Positions 1 through 11,571 are shown, numbered from the stretch's first letter. The stretch is 64,000 bases of DNA from Pleodorina starrii (GCA_030267565.1 BRXU01000065.1:1-64000), one strand, 5' to 3'. The notes: a model not told the origin generated them from the letters alone. Numbers and translations are program-made.

Positions 1-95
1 ACAAAGCAACGGCTTCGCTCGCCATTTTCGGATCAGGCGGGCAGCCGATAATCTCCAGAGGCTGAAATCGCCCGGCCTCCCCTTCCCAAGACTCC

Positions 96-600
96 ATGTC
101 GTTTCTTGCAGAACCGGAAAGCGGTTTTTGTCGCGTTCCGCGTGCAGTTTCCCGGAAGCGAAGAAATCCTCACCGCAATTGATCAAACCCGCAATGCGCT
201 ACGGCGGTCACGTCCTCGCCCTGCGCAAAGCCGGAATGTCAGTCATGGAATGGCGGCCATTTCTAACCGTGCCAATAGTGAAATCGAGAGTGCTTACTAC
301 CTCTCGGGCGCGGAGGCTTGACGGGGCTATCGGCCTCGGCCAGCTGATGCCAGCCACCACTGCCGCAACGCTCAGCGTGAAAAAAACCCCCATGATATGC
401 ACCTGAACCTCGATGGTTCTGCACGATACCTGCTCCTTCTTCTCGATCGGTTCGGATCGAAGGAGCTGGCACTGGCTGGCTATAACGCTGGCCCTCGAAG
501 CTGTCGCGCGCCACGGGGGCATTCCGCCCTAACCGCGAAAACCCAAGGTCACGGCCCGCAAGGTGATGGCCGTCTTTACCCGATTGAAACGGAGATACCT
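96..600 (+). pseudogene. virB1: VirB1-like lytic transglycosylase, frameshifted
   Basis: Lytic transglycosylases of this kind open the peptidoglycan so that a type IV secretion apparatus can cross the wall. Two pieces of an SLT domain are readable in different frames: GAIGLGQLMPAT near 320-360 and, after a frameshift near 385-400, ARYLLLLLDRFG followed by LALAGYNAGP at about 425-495. The AYNAGP and GLGQLMP motifs are hallmarks of the fold. Further frame changes follow before the virB2 start at 601. The ATG at 96 is a guess, because the N-terminal frame is disturbed. It is the first gene of the secretion operon here. It is either decayed or its sequence carries indel errors. Confidence 0.6.
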
Positions 601-939
601 TATGACCAAATCCACTTGCCGGTTTCGGCACTCAACCTGCTGCTCTTTGCCCCCTGCTGGCTGTCGGCCTTTTCAAGCTGATGACCGAACCTGCCATGGC
701 CCCAGGGGCAGATCAACCTCAGCCCGATCACGAGCATTTTGACCTGCATCCGCCACCTACACAACCTGACCGGGCCGCTTGGCCGGGCCATGGCAACGCC
801 AGCTGGCCGTGATCGGCATCGGTGAGGCCTGGCTGATGGGCTACCGTCGATTTCCGCACTGTCGTCTATGTCGTCGCGGGCATCGCCATCGTCGCCGGCG
901 CCAGCGTCCATCGTGAACTCGATGTGGGGCGCTCAGTAA
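601..939 (+). pseudogene. virB2: VirB2-like pilin subunit, frameshifted
   Basis: VirB2 is the major pilin of the transfer channel, a small inner-membrane protein with two hydrophobic helices. The segment VVYVVAGIAIVAGAS (about 862-908) followed, after a frame change, by MWGAQ and a stop at 937-939 matches the usual C-terminal half of VirB2/TrbC proteins. An upstream stretch reading LTGPLGRAMA (about 765-795) matches the start of the mature pilin. At least two indels break the frame, for example near 805-840 and 910. Its position between virB1 and virB3 agrees with the standard order. Confidence 0.55.
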
Positions 940-945
940 TCGCCA

Positions 946-1231
946 TTGTCACGACGGTCCCCCCCCTGTTCCTCGGCCTCATTCGCCCCCGGCCCGCGTC
1001 CTGGGTCTTTTTTCGATGTTCAATTGCCGTGATCTGGAATGGTGGGGTCCGTCTTGGCCTTTGTGTGGGTTCCCAGAGTTTCTGGACCCCTCATATATTC
1101 ACGGCCCGGTCCTATCCGGCCTTCTGGATCGCCCGCCAGAATGGGACCCGCATTGCTTCGATGTGGGTCCCGGTCGTGAGCAAGCATGAAAAAACCCGCC
1201 GAACCAAAAACCGCGAACAATGGGGTGCTGA
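946..1231 (+). pseudogene. virB3: VirB3-like inner-membrane protein, frameshifted
   Basis: VirB3 is a short membrane protein that works with the VirB4 ATPase at the base of the channel. PLFLGLIRP (about 964-990) is the typical VirB3 N-terminal motif, followed after frame changes by FWTPH and YPAFWIARQ-like text (about 1080-1140). A run of eight C at about 960-967 is a likely indel site. The start is uncertain; a TTG at about 946 would give the expected N-terminus. The end at about 1231 lies six bases before the ATG of virB4. Confidence 0.5.
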
Positions 1232-1236
1232 CAGCT

Positions 1237-3712
1237 ATGAACCGTAAATCTTCGGATCGGGCCTGCCGCCCTCGATGCCCTGCCCGAATGGGCCAGCCGG
1301 GAACAATCCGGTGGCTTCGATGCTGCCCTACGTCTCGCTGATTCGACGACCTGCTACCAACCGGCACCAGGGGCAATGAGCTGTTCCAGTGTATCCGCGT
1401 CTCCGGGCTGAACAGCCTGACGGTGGCGGATCGATAAGCTGGACCCTGATGAAGGACAGCTTCGCCAGCATCATCGCCCAGACCCGGCGACAAAGTTTGG
1501 CCTATACCGTGCCACAACGTATCGCGCCCGCATCGACACGAGCAACCCTTCCGCCCGTCGCGGGCGACGGGCTTGCGTCCCAGATCGACCGGCGTTGGCA
1601 GGCCCATATGAGCCGCGCCCAACCCTGCGCGAAACACAACCAGCAACATCAACCGTCATCAAGCGTCCTGCCGTGCTGTCGTAGATCCCGTTCACAAGCA
1701 GCGACAGTCTCAGGAAGCTCTGGCCCAGCATATCGACGGGCCGGCGTGCCCCAGCTGCAAAGAGGTCGTGGAATTTTCCTGCTCGGCTTTTGTCAGGCAT
1801 GAACCCGCCAGTTGCTCGACCGCATCCAGCGGTCAAACTGCTCGGCTTTCTGGAAAGCATCAATACCCGGGATCGAGGTTCCGACCTTCCACACATTGCT
1901 GGACCGGATCATTGCGGAAACCGTCAGGCAACACGCGCGTCACTCGCCAAGGGCGACAAGATATACCTGACCGGGGGCAGCCTGCCGGATCGGGTGGGCT
2001 TGATCTACTCGATCAAGGAGTTTCCGACGAGTCCTTCGTAAGACCATGTTCGATGAACTGGACCTGCCCGTCGATATGTGGGTGTCGAACTACTACGTTC
2101 CGGTCAACAGCGGCACCATGGAAGAGCGGATCGCGCGGGAACTGCGGCCGCCGCGCCGCGATCAACGACAAGGCCGCCAACCTAGATCGAGGCCGTGCAA
2201 CAGGCGCACAACCAGCTGGGGGGGGCATCCGGTGAGATTTCCTTCGGACAGCAATCAGATGGCGGTCGCCGTCTATGCCGGACAACTGATAGGAGGAGCT
2301 GGCAAAAGTCAGCTCGATGATCCGCAACATCGCCGTAGGCGCGGGCGTCAAGAAGGTCGCGCAGGGCTATACGTCTCCGCACCGTCTATTTCGGCCCAAG
2401 CATTCCCTGCAACCGTGGCCTTCCGCATTCCGCGAAGGTGTGATCCACCAATGAGCATTTGGCCGACTTCGCGGCGCTGCATCGCGCGGCAATGGGGCAA
2501 GAGCGGTGCGAAATGTCCCTTGGGGCACGCCGATCACGTGGTTTCCGACGATTTCACGCAGCGCCTACCGCTTTTCAATTTTCCATGAGGAAGGCGATCC
2601 GAAAAAGGAACCGAGCAACCGGTCACACGCTGGTTCTTCGCCGCATGGGGTCGGGCAAAATCCGTGCAGGCGGCATTCCTGGCCGCACAAGCCCAACGTG
2701 GTCGGTGCGCGGGTTCTTTGTCTTCGACTATCGCCGGGGCATGGAAATGGCCGTAGCGCGCCTTGGGGCGGCCGGTATTTCCGAAACTGAAGGCTGGCGA
2801 ACGCACGGGCCTCAATCCTCTCTGGATCGAAACGGACACGTCCGGACAGGAATGGGCTGAGCGACTGGCTCAGCTCACCTGATGGAAACCGGCCATAGCC
2901 AGCTCCGGCCGGAAACAGTCCCCCGCGCGGTGCGCGATGCCAGGCGCCCAGAACGCCGAGGCGCGAACCCCCTACCTGCGGACTTGGACGCAGTTTGCGC
3001 AGCTGGTCGGGGCCACCCAAGACGGGGGCGCGCTGGCGGATCGACTGAACGAGTGGACCGAGGGAAACCGCTTTGGCTGGATCCTTTCGGGCGTGAGGTC
3101 GAGGACACCTTCTCGCTGGACGGCCCATTTGTCGGCTTTCGACCTGACCGACATTCTGGACAGCGAAAATCATAAGGCCCAGCATGGCGGTCCTGTCCTA
3201 CATCTTCCGGCGCATCAGACGGCAGATCGAGGACAAGCGCCCCACGATCATCATCAATTGAAGAAGCGTGGAAGGCCTTGGACAACAGCTACTTTGGCGG
3301 GCCGGATCGAAAACTGGCTGGTCACGGCGCGCAAGTCAGAACACGGTCGTCGTGATGATGACGCAAGTTTTGCGCATCAGCTCCAAGCCTATCCGCGCAT
3401 GGCCGGACCCTGATGCAGGGCGCTGCCCACGAAGATGCTGCTGCCGAACAATGGACGCCATTGCCGAGGACTAAACCGGGCTGCCGCTGAACCAGAAAGA
3501 GCTGGGTAATCCTCATGGGCGTGAATCCCGGTTCGCGGATCGCCCTGCTGGCGGTCGGTTGACGGCTCGCATGTCATCGAACAAAAAAAATCTCCCGATT
3601 CTTTCGGCCCTTGGCCCGCTCCTGACCATCCTCGGACGGCATGAAAGCCGGTGAGGGCGCTGGTCGGCGCGGACTACCGGACCCCGTCCTGATTTTTTGG
3701 AAAGGATTTTGA
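1237..3712 (+). pseudogene. virB4: VirB4 ATPase, multiply frameshifted
   Basis: VirB4 is the large ATPase that powers pilus assembly and substrate transfer. Recognisable pieces run in order across several frames: GTRGNELFQCIRVSGLNSLT (about 1371-1425), MFDELDLPVDMWVSNYYVP (2046-2102), a Walker A region reading MGSGK (about 2644-2660), FDLTDILDSEN (3136-3170) and a Walker B region IIIIEEAWK spanning a frame change near 3250-3275, then GRIENWLVTARK (about 3300-3340). The stop at 3710-3712 after WKGF lies just before the next gene's ATG at 3715. At least ten one-base indels are needed to read it through. Total length is normal for the family (about 800 residues), so nothing large has been lost. 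Confidence 0.7.
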
Positions 3713-3714
3713 GA

Positions 3715-4040
3715 ATGCGTATGCATGTGCCCTTTGCGACCGTTTTTTGGCGTCCTTGGCCCTGTCTGCCTGCGCTGGCACCCAATCAAAGCCGGTCAGA
3801 ACAGCAAGTGCTTCAATGCGCGGGGCGACCTGAACTGCGATCTTCGACCCTTGGAAGAACTGTGGGCCCGAGGCGCGACAGGACGCCGTGCGCCAGGTGG
3901 GCGTGTATGAGGGCGCGGTCGAGGATGGTCCCCTATGCGCAAACGGTGAGCCCTGGCGCCATGCCCGCAAAAGGCCCGCGCGAGAAACGTCAAGGATCGA
4001 GCAAGGGACTGCGTGGCAGCTTGGGCGGTGGCTCTAGCAA
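3715..4040 (+). pseudogene. Small lipoprotein of the T4SS operon (VirB7-like position), frameshifted
   Basis: After one frame change the N-terminus reads LALSACAGTQSKPV (about 3757-3798), a signal peptide with the lipobox LSAC. The body continues as GDLNCDLRPLEELW (about 3820-3868) and VYEGAVEDG-like text (3901-3930) in other frames. It sits between virB4 and the second transglycosylase gene, so an outer-membrane lipoprotein stabilising the VirB9-VirB10 core is plausible by position. The sequence itself shows only a lipoprotein. The 3' end is approximate. Confidence 0.4.
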
Positions 4041-5190
4041 GCCCCAGTTCTTGCCCTGATGCTGTCCCAGCACGGCGATGGCGCAGGGTGTGCCGGTTGT
4101 CGATCCGGCCAAGAAATGCCACGCGAGGCTGAAATCACCCTGCGGCTTGAAGCGGGACCTCGTTCGGCAACCGCAGAAGGCCGAGGAAGGCCGTAAGCGT
4201 GTCGAAGCCGAACGGGAGCAGGTCGAGGGCGCTGGAGGCCGTCCAACCCAAGGAATGACCCTGGCCCGATAATGGGGCCCGGGGCTGAGGAAACGGTTCT
4301 TGGGCCTTGAGGAAGGCTTTTGCGCCCTCTGCGGAAGTCGATGCCAACACCGACAACAGCGCCGCTGCGGAACGGCTGTTCAGGCGCGAGCGTGAAGAAC
4401 ATCGAACAGATCATCATCCGGGCGGCGCAGGACAAACGCCACCACATGCAGCGTGCCCGGGTTGTCGCTGATTCCAGTGGCGGAGCTGGTTTGCAGGCTC
4501 TTATCTGGCCGGAAAGCCGGTTTCAACCCCACATGCTCAATCGCCTGCGGGGGCTTTATGGCCCTCACTCAGATCATGTGGGAAACTGCTGGCGATTTGG
4601 GGATTCAATCAACCTACAAGTCAAGACGCCTACGTGCAGGCAAGGCCGAGGGCGGCGCGCGCTATTTGGCACAGCGGCTGAACGAGTTTCGACGGCGACA
4701 TGACCCTGGCACTTCGCCGCCTATAATGCCGGAGGGCGGGTAATGTTCGCAGATATGGCGGCGTGCCGCCTTTTACGGAAACCCAGAACTACGTCCAGAT
4801 CATCCCGACCAAATTATCGGGAATACATGGCGGCGCTTGGCGCGGCCGACCAGGATCGGCAGCATCGAGGCCAGCTACATGGCGAATGCCGACCCGGGCG
4901 ATGATCGGCGGGGCCACGGCGGAATATGCTGATGAAGCCCGGGCAGGACATGGGGTTGGCGATGGCCCGTCTTGAAGAAGCCATGTCCCGTCTTGGGGAT
5001 ACCACCAATGCAGCAGAGGCGATGGCTCTGAACAGCTATGAGCGCGCCGAATTTTGTGCGCCTTTCCTGGTCATCAGGACGCGCCTACGTCGCCACACGC
5101 TCCATGCCGATGACGGCAGAAGCAGAATCGCGGAATGCCTCTGCCTTTGCGCAGGAACGCGCATTCTTGGAATTTGAAGGGGGATTGTAA
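3990..5190 (+). pseudogene. Second lytic transglycosylase (SLT domain) of the T4SS operon, frameshifted
   Basis: The start is not clear. A hydrophobic leader (AAWAVALASP, about 4017-4048) precedes GVPVVDPAK (4085-4113), a segment resembling the start of mature VirB5-type proteins. A charged helical stretch (KAEEGRKRVEAEREQVEG, about 4170-4230) follows. The SLT core then appears in pieces: ALTQIMWETAGDLGI (about 4560-4606), GGARYLAQRLNEF (4650-4690) and, after further shifts, GGVPPFTETQNYVQ (4756-4800). The C-terminal part reads GMGLAMARLEE-like helix text and ends ERAFLEFEGGL with a stop at 5188-5190, two bases before virB5. It could instead be two genes fused in my reading. Confidence 0.5.
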
Positions 5191-5191
5191 G

Positions 5192-6002
5192 ATGCGGGAT
5201 TTTGCATATCAAGGGATTGATCGTCGGCGCGGGTCTGTGCCTGTCTGTGGCACTACCCGCGCCGGTCAACGGCGCAGGGTGTGCCGACCGTCGATACCCA
5301 GTCCATTCGCGCAGCAGATCACGCAGATCAGGGCGATGCTGGAAGATTACGGCATCCAGACCGACTTGCTGGACCAGCGGTCGAGCAACTGGCCGAACTG
5401 CAATCGCAGACGAACGAGCTGCAACAGATCTATGCCGTCCTGACCGGCAATGCCGACATTCAAGGGCCTTCTCATGGGGGGCGGGCTGGATACGGTTCTC
5501 TTCTCGCTCCGAAAATGACCAGCATCCTGCAAGCCGCCAATGCGGCATCGTCCGGCGACTGGTCGGGCCTGTCCTCGGATTACCGTGAGCAGATACAGGC
5601 GGCCGCGCCAGCACGACGATGATCGGGGCGGGCCTCCGATCCGGCACGGGTCGAGGCCATGGGCCCGGGATGGCAGCGTGGCGGAAAAAACGCGCGGCCA
5701 ACCAAGCCACGACCGGCGCGATGGTGGCGCGGCCTCGGCCGATACCGCGCAGCGGGGAAAGTGCGGTCAGCCCTCCAGCGCCTTGACCGCCTGGTGGGGG
5801 AAATCCCGCAACAGACCGGCATCAAGAGAAGCCATCGACTGAACACCCGGATGATGGGCGAGGCGGTCAAGGAGCTGATTCTGAACAACCAGCTTCTCGC
5901 CATGCAGAGCTATGGGATGGGCATGTCGGATGTGTCGCAGGCGAGTGCCTGGGCGCAGGAACAGCAGATGCTTGATTTACCATGCCGGATTTGTTTGAGT
6001 GA
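5192..6002 (+). pseudogene. virB5: VirB5-like minor pilin component, frameshifted
   Basis: VirB5 is a periplasmic and pilus-tip protein of conjugative T4SSs. A signal-peptide-like start (GLIVGAGLCLSVALPAPVNG, about 5214-5273) is followed by GVPTVDT, ITQIRAMLEDYGIQTDLLDQ (about 5316-5376) and LAELQSQTNELQQIYAVLTG (about 5390-5450), the long helical region of the family. The C-terminal part reads ELILNNQLLAMQSYGMGMSD (about 5872-5930), and the last codons MPDLFE end at 6000-6002. At least five indels interrupt it. The ATG at 5192 follows the previous stop directly. Confidence 0.65.
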
Positions 6003-6010
6003 GGCCACCG

Positions 6011-6724
6011 ATGTTTCAATCGCAAAAATAATAAGGCGCAAGCCGCGGTCGTCGCCTCCCGGAGTGTTAGTGAGACAGAGGAAGAATTGATCTACGGCGA
6101 GCGCCGGCGCCGGTGCCTTTTGGCAGAAGTTTGGGGTGGCGGGTGGGGCTTCGGTGCCATCGGCTGCATCATGGCAGCCGTGGTCGCGGCCAGTCACGAA
6201 ACCCCTGCCCCGGTCCTCGTGCCCTTTGATCCGTCGAGCGGCATGGCGCTGCCGACCGCGAACCTGCAAGCCATATCCCTCGATCACCGGGATGCGGTCG
6301 TTCAGTCGCTTGTCCATTCCTATGTGCGCGACCGGGGAAACCTACAGCATGCTTGACATATGACCTTCGGGTCCGCTCGGTGCTGGCGCGGTCGTCGGGG
6401 GCGGCGCTGCAATCCATGCGCAGCCTTTGGTCCTCGGAAAACCCGGACTATCGCAAAGCCAAATACGGCGCGAAAGCACGCATGGATGTGGGAAAATCTC
6501 TCGGTCAACGGCAGATCACCAATGATCGTGCCCAGAGGTCCCGGTTGCGCAAGCGGCTGCTGGACGAGTGACGGGGAAACACGGGGTTCTGTTCACAGGC
6601 CACACTGGCCTTTCGCTACGACACCACTGAGGCCCGAGCGCTTGAGGATGTCTGGATCAACCACGTTTCGCTTCTCGGTCTAAACGAATACGAAATCACC
6701 TCTGACAGATCGGAGATCCAATGA
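6011..6724 (+). pseudogene. virB8: VirB8 inner-membrane assembly protein, frameshifted
   Basis: VirB8 is a bitopic inner-membrane protein that nucleates the transfer complex. The start MFQSQKNNKAQA (after one shift) leads to a cytoplasmic segment, then a membrane helix AIGCIMAAVVAASH (about 6157-6198) and the periplasmic domain with PVLVPFDPSSGMALP (about 6210-6255), LDHRDAVVQSLVHSYVRDR (about 6280-6335) and LQSMRSLWSSENPDY (about 6410-6452). The last residues, NEYEITSDRSEIQ, end at 6722-6724 and overlap the virB9 start (ATGATG). Indels occur near 6030, 6110, 6340, 6460, 6530 and 6580. Confidence 0.7.
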
Positions 6725-7479
6725 TGCGCGGAGGTGGGGGGGGGGGGGGGGCGGGGGGGGGGGGAACTTGTCTTGCCATTGCCCGGTGCGCGGGCCAGCA
6801 TTGGGCGTCGAAGGCGCCTTGGCCCGAAGTGACCCCTCGGGCGGGCAATCTTGATTGCCGTGGTCCGCTATGCCCAATGGGTCGATGGACAGGTTTACCG
6901 CGGCAGCCACGCAGGTAGGCCGGGTTACGTCCGGTGGAGTTCGGCCCGGATGAAGAAATTACCTCCGTGGTCGCGTCGCGGGCGATACCGTCAGCTTCAA
7001 CTTTGACGCGGTGCCGGGCGGCAGCGCCTTCGTGATGAAGCCCACGACCAGTGGTGCTGCCACCAACATCAACGTCTATACCAACAAGCGGCAGTATTAC
7101 TTCGAGGTCTCGGAAACGTCCGCCGCACAGTTCTCGGTAGTCCGCTTCACCTATCCGCGCGGCTCGGGCAGCGCCACGCCCGCCAACCGCCAAGTCGCCC
7201 GTGGTCCGCTGAATTACGGACTACGGCGGCAGCATCGTGAACGGCACGACGCCCACGCAGGTCTGGGATGATGGGGCCTTCACCTACTTTAAGTTCCGCC
7301 GCAATGGCGAGCTGCCCGCGATCTTCAAGGTCACGGCCGGACAGGAGGTCACAGTCAACTCGCAGACCATGCCTGACGGCGTGGTGCGGGTGACAGGCAC
7401 AAGCCCCTTCTGGGTGCTGCGCTTGGGGTCCGTCGAGTCCACCGTGGGGATGATGAAAGCCGTGAGGTTGGTGAAATGA
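6721..7479 (+). pseudogene. virB9: VirB9 outer-membrane-complex protein, frameshifted
   Basis: VirB9 forms the outer-membrane part of the core complex with VirB7 and VirB10. After a signal-peptide region destroyed by a long G run (6727-6763) the reading resumes as VRYAQWVDGQVYR (about 6860-6900, two frames), DTVSFNFDAVPGGSAFVMKP (about 6982-7041), NVYTNKRQYYFEVSE (about 7070-7115), and a C-terminal domain ending GVVRVTGTSPFWVLRLG to the stop at 7477-7479. The C-terminal block binds VirB7 in the family. The stop overlaps the virB10 ATG by four bases. Confidence 0.7.
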
Positions 7480-8886
7480 GCGAACAAGAAACGGCAGACC
7501 TGCGCGAACGGCTGGCGGCGCTGGAGAAATCCATCCTCGTAATCAACCCAAGGCCCGGCCTGCGGCAAAGGCTGCCAAGATGGCCGGGCTTCTGTGCGGC
7601 GGTGTGGCTATCGCCGGACTGGTCTATGTCTATTCGCTCCCTGACGGCGCAGCGGATATGACCGTCCGTGAAGCCCAGGAGTTCAGAACGAGGGCAGCGG
7701 CTTTGGCGATCTGCAAAATCCCCCGTCCGCCCGTACCGGCAGCGGTCGAGGTCGCTGACCGGAACCGGCCCCTGTCCCTGTGACTAGCAGCGACAATTCC
7801 GAAGTGGTCGAGCTGATCCGGGGCTTGCAGGACCAGATCGACCGGCTGTCCGAGGCCCCGGCCGAGGATGCCGATGGTGAACCTGTCGTGGACACGCAAG
7901 CTCTCGACCAAATGCGCGGCGAGCTGGACCATCTGCTGCGCAACCGAGGCACAATCGCGCGAGCAGGAAACTGAACGAACAACTCAGCAGCCGTAACCTC
8001 GAAATTGCCCGAGTTGAAGAACGATCTGGACATGCTGCGGCTGCAAAACGGCCAGAGCGTGATGCCGGGTGGCGATGACGATCTGCTCACGCAGCGCCGT
8101 CAGGCCGCCGACGAGGCGGCCCAATTGGAAGAGGCCCGGTTGCAGTCCTCCATGGTTGCCCTCGGCGGCGGCGGCGGCGCAGGCGGTGCCATCGCCGATG
8201 CGGCGGGTCTGGGAGACGGGGCGGCTGCGCAGCAGGCGGCGCGTCTCAGCGATGATGCCCAATTCGTGCGCGATGCCGGGCGTCCGGTGCAGGTCCAGCG
8301 CGCGGAAATCATCGTGAACCCGTCCAATACCGTCACTCAGGGCACGATGATCCAGGCGGTTCTGGAAACAGCCATCGACTCCACGCTTCAAGGTCCGATC
8401 CGGGGCCTCGTGACAACCGATGTGGTGGCCTATGACGGATCGCGCATCCTGATCCCGCGCGGATCGCGGCTGATCGGAAGCTACTCGGCTGACGTGGAGA
8501 CCGGCCAGAACAGGCTCCTGGTGGCTTGGGAACGCATCATCATGCCAGATAACCAGTCGGTGCAGATCAGCTCCTTCGGTGGCGATGCCCTGGGTCGTTC
8601 CGGCACCACGGGCAAGGTCAACAACCATTTCTTCCGTAGGCTCGGGGCGGCGGCGCTGATTTCCACAATCTCGGCCATCCCCTCGGCCTTGCAAGACGAC
8701 AGCGGCGATGGGGGTGTGACCATTTCCACGGGCGGCTCCACCGATCCGGCAACTGGTGTGTCCAATGCCGTCAGTGGCGCAACGGAGTCGGCCATCGGCA
8801 AGTATGTCTCGATGCCGCCGACCATCACCGTGAACCAAGGCACCCGGATCACCGTCATGGTGGACCGCGATCTGGAGATTTTCTGA
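7476..8886 (+). pseudogene. virB10: VirB10 core-complex protein, frameshifted in the N-terminal half
   Basis: VirB10 spans the inner and outer membranes and transmits ATP energy sensed from VirB4, VirB11 and VirD4. The N-terminal part is broken into three frames: SEQETADLRERLAALEKS (7479-7530), a membrane helix MAGLLCGGVAIAGLVYVY (7580-7633), then VVELIRGLQDQIDRLSEAP (about 7804-7860). From about 8005 the TrbI domain is intact: VNPSNTVTQGTMIQAVLETA (about 8315-8374), GTRITVMVDRDLEIF at the end, stop at 8884-8886. A proline-rich segment is not obvious. The virB11 start follows two bases later. Confidence 0.75.
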
Positions 8887-8888
8887 TC

Positions 8889-9910
8889 ATGAACGACATG
8901 AGCCATGGCAGCTATCTGGATGAAGCCTTGTCCCGCATCGGGGCTGTCATCGACAGCCCCGCTTTGGTGGAAATCGCCATCAACCCGGACGGTCGCATCT
9001 GGTCGCTGGAACACGGCGATCCGGCGATGAAGCTGGAAACGCGCGCGGCGATGAACCGTCAGGAAGTCATGGACTTGGGCCGCCGCATCGCAAGTGCAGG
9101 CACGCTGACCCTTGGCCGGGAAGCCCCGATCATCTCGACCTCCGTGGTCTATCGAGGCCGCCCGATCCGGGCGCAGGTGGTGGCAGAGCCTGCCGTTCTG
9201 TCGGGTGCTGCAATCTCGATGCGGTTCTTCTCGTCCCTCCCCCTCGACAAGATCCAGATCAAATACCTGCACGGTCAGGAATACTCGGTGGACCAGGCCC
9301 GCGCGGAGACAAAGCGGGAATTGAAAAAATTGGCAGCCTCCGGCGACATTGACGCGGCCATGGCATTCATCGTCCACCACAAGATGAATGCCCCTGATTG
9401 CGGGCGCGACCGACAGCGGCAAGACGGTCTTTGCGCGCAAGATGCTGTCCTATGTCAGTGACAGCGAAAGGATGATCACCATCGAGGATGCTGCCGAAAC
9501 TGGTGCCGACGCAGCCGAACGTGGTGACGCTGATTGCGGATCGGGGACAGCAGGGACCAGGACGCCGGACATGCTGCTGGAATCCACGCTTCGGATGCGC
9601 CCTGATCGGCTGATTGTGGGCGAGGTCCGGGGCAAGGAAGCCATGACCTTCCTTGAAGCCGTCAACACCGGGCATGGCGGGTCGATGACGACCATTCCAT
9701 GCCGAACCCCCAAAGCTGGCTTTATCGAAGCTCGCCATCATGGCGCTGAAGGCGGACCTGCCGCTGACCTACACGGACACGCTGCGCTACATCGGCAGTT
9801 CCATCGACGTGGTGATCCAGACCGGCCGCGCCGGCGGCGACCGGGGTGGGGTGTGCTGGAATTTTACATCCCTGACGCCCGGGGACAATGGAGATACGAG
9901 CCATGTTTGA
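8889..9910 (+). pseudogene. virB11: VirB11 traffic ATPase, frameshifted
   Basis: VirB11 is a hexameric cytoplasmic ATPase that switches the apparatus between pilus assembly and DNA transfer. The first 165 residues are in one frame (MNDMSHGSYLDEALSRIGAV onward). A frame change at about 9388-9395 then gives the Walker A region AGATDSGKTVFARKML, whose usual form is GxTGSGKT. ITIEDAAE and RPDRLIVGEVRGKEA (Walker B) follow, then NTGHGGSMTTI (His box), and a further shift near 9700. The 3' end is ambiguous: one frame stops at 9908-9910, overlapping the next ATG at 9903. Confidence 0.7.
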
Positions 9911-10448
9911 TCAGAAGACCCTTGTCATCGCTCTCTCGTCGCTTGCTGTCGGTGTGGCGATCGGTGGCGCCGTCCTTAACAGCTGGCTCCCTGCCGAGAC
10001 TGCATCCACCGCGCGAATGGGCGATGTGCAATTTGCACAAGCCCAGACCGAGCCGCAGCTGACACAGGCCGAGCGGGACTTCATGGATTTTACCATGCCC
10101 GATCTGTCAAAGCCCCAGGCTGGGGGTGAGACAACACGTTATGGATGCGTGAAGCCTCCACGCCCGGAATGGGCCATCAATCGAACTCCGCAAGAAGCAA
10201 GCAACGCCCTTCTATTAAAATCAATCTACGATATGCGACGCTACCAAAGCATCGTCGAAACAGATTCATGCCCATGCGAGGTTGAATATCCTTCATGGGA
10301 AAATGCCTGACAAAGAGTATCAGGACGTTGCGTTGCAGCAGGCAAGAGTATAGCAGAAATTCGCGAACTGGATGGAGCGATATTGTCTGAAGTGGCGAGG
10401 CTATTGAAGCCGTCAATAGATATCTGCCGAAAATGGCGGGAGCAATAA
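9903..10448 (+). pseudogene. Small membrane-anchored T4SS-operon protein, frameshifted near its end
   Basis: The first 136 residues are open from the ATG at 9903 to 10310: a membrane helix (LVIALSSLAVGVAIGGAVLN, residues about 7-26) followed by a soluble region with a Cys pair (DSCPCEVEYP). After the apparent stop, coding-like sequence continues in two further frames: DKEYQDVALQQAR, then SIAEIRELDGAILSEVARLL and a stop at 10446-10448, two bases before virB6. I read this as one gene of about 180 residues with two indels. I do not recognise a named family. From about 10.2 kb the sequence is visibly more AT-rich than the preceding virB genes. Confidence 0.45.
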
Positions 10449-10449
10449 T

Positions 10450-11520
10450 ATGGCCATCGTTGCACCAATGGTCAATTCAGCGGAAACTTTCCTTGTTAAG
10501 CAGCAAGATCAACGTTCCTAGGGCTCGTTGAGCATCAGGAACTCTTGTTGGCTACATGGCTGTCCTGGCAGTAGCCCTTTTGGGTATCAATTGATGGTGC
10601 AGCTGCGACCGATGGCATGGGGACATTGCCTCAGTCTGATGATCAAATTGGCCTTGATTGGTATCTTCGCTTGGAATTGGAACCAGTTTTGGGGGGTAGC
10701 TGACGGCATCTTGCGCTCCATTGAATAACGGCTGGTGGTATACCTTGCATTCTAGCGGAAACGGATTAAGCGGCCCCGACAATCAGTAACGGTTTCGCCA
10801 GTGAGATCGACCGACTGATGTGATGGTTAGATTCAGTATAGCAGCAACCAATATCGCACAGGAAATGGGTGGATACTTTACTACGGCCATAGTTTCCGGG
10901 ATCTGCTTGTCTCTTATCGGTATAGTTTCAGCAGTAGCTACCCTGCTCATATTGTTCCCTAAAGTGGTAATCACAATTCTTCTTGGATTGGCTCCTATTG
11001 TTATTGCCATGACGCTTTTTGAAGCCACAAAAGGGTTCTTTGAACGTTGGCTTTCGGCGTGTATCAGTTGGTCACTTTACCCACTTTTTATTGCATCGAT
11101 CTTCTCAATTATGATTTCAATGGGAAATGAGATGATCGAGCGCATAGGGACCGGTGGCTTTTCTAGTGTCGGGGCTTTTATCCCTTTTATTGTGTTGCTT
11201 ATTCTGATTTTGCTCTGCATGGCTCTGCTCCCCATGCTTGTCACGTCTGTATCTGGAAATATTGCGATGACCGGCGTCATTGCGGCTGGCTGCTAGTAAA
11301 TTCGCTACGCAAAGTAGCAATATTTATAAAGCAGGAAAGGGCGCAACGGCAGGCGGTGCAGCCATCCGCCAGAACGTCAGCGCAAACGGTGCGTGGAGAG
11401 AATGCTGTCGGTCGCGCCGGACAAGCGTTTGCAGCACACCCATCTGTTTTTCAGGCGACCACGGGGGTTGCAGCGTCAATCAATAGAATGCAGGATAAAG
11501 CGCGCATACTCGGAAAATAA
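10450..11520 (+). pseudogene. virB6: VirB6 polytopic channel protein, frameshifted
   Basis: VirB6 (TrbL superfamily) is a multi-span inner-membrane protein that contacts the DNA substrate. The N-terminus MAIVAPMVNSAETFLV is followed by two frame changes, then LMVQLRPMAWG and LMIKLALIGIFAWNWNQFWG (about 10590-10700). The central 159 residues (10820-11296) are in one frame with several helices, such as ICLSLIGIVSAVATLLILFP and FIPFIVLLILILLCMALLPM. After another shift near 11285 the tail ends INRMQDKARILGK with a stop at 11518-11520. It lies last in the operon, upstream of a terminator. It is more AT-rich than virB8-virB11. Confidence 0.65.
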
Positions 11521-11544
11521 TGTTCGCATAAGCGAGGGACATGA

Positions 11545-11571
11545 GGGCAGCTTTTGGCTGCCCTTACTTTT
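11545..11571 (+). terminator. Intrinsic terminator after virB6
   Basis: A 7-bp perfect stem GGGCAGC/GCTGCCC with a 5-base loop is followed by TTACTTTT. It lies 25 bp after the virB6 stop and before the H-NS-like gene, so it probably ends the virB operon transcript. Confidence 0.65.
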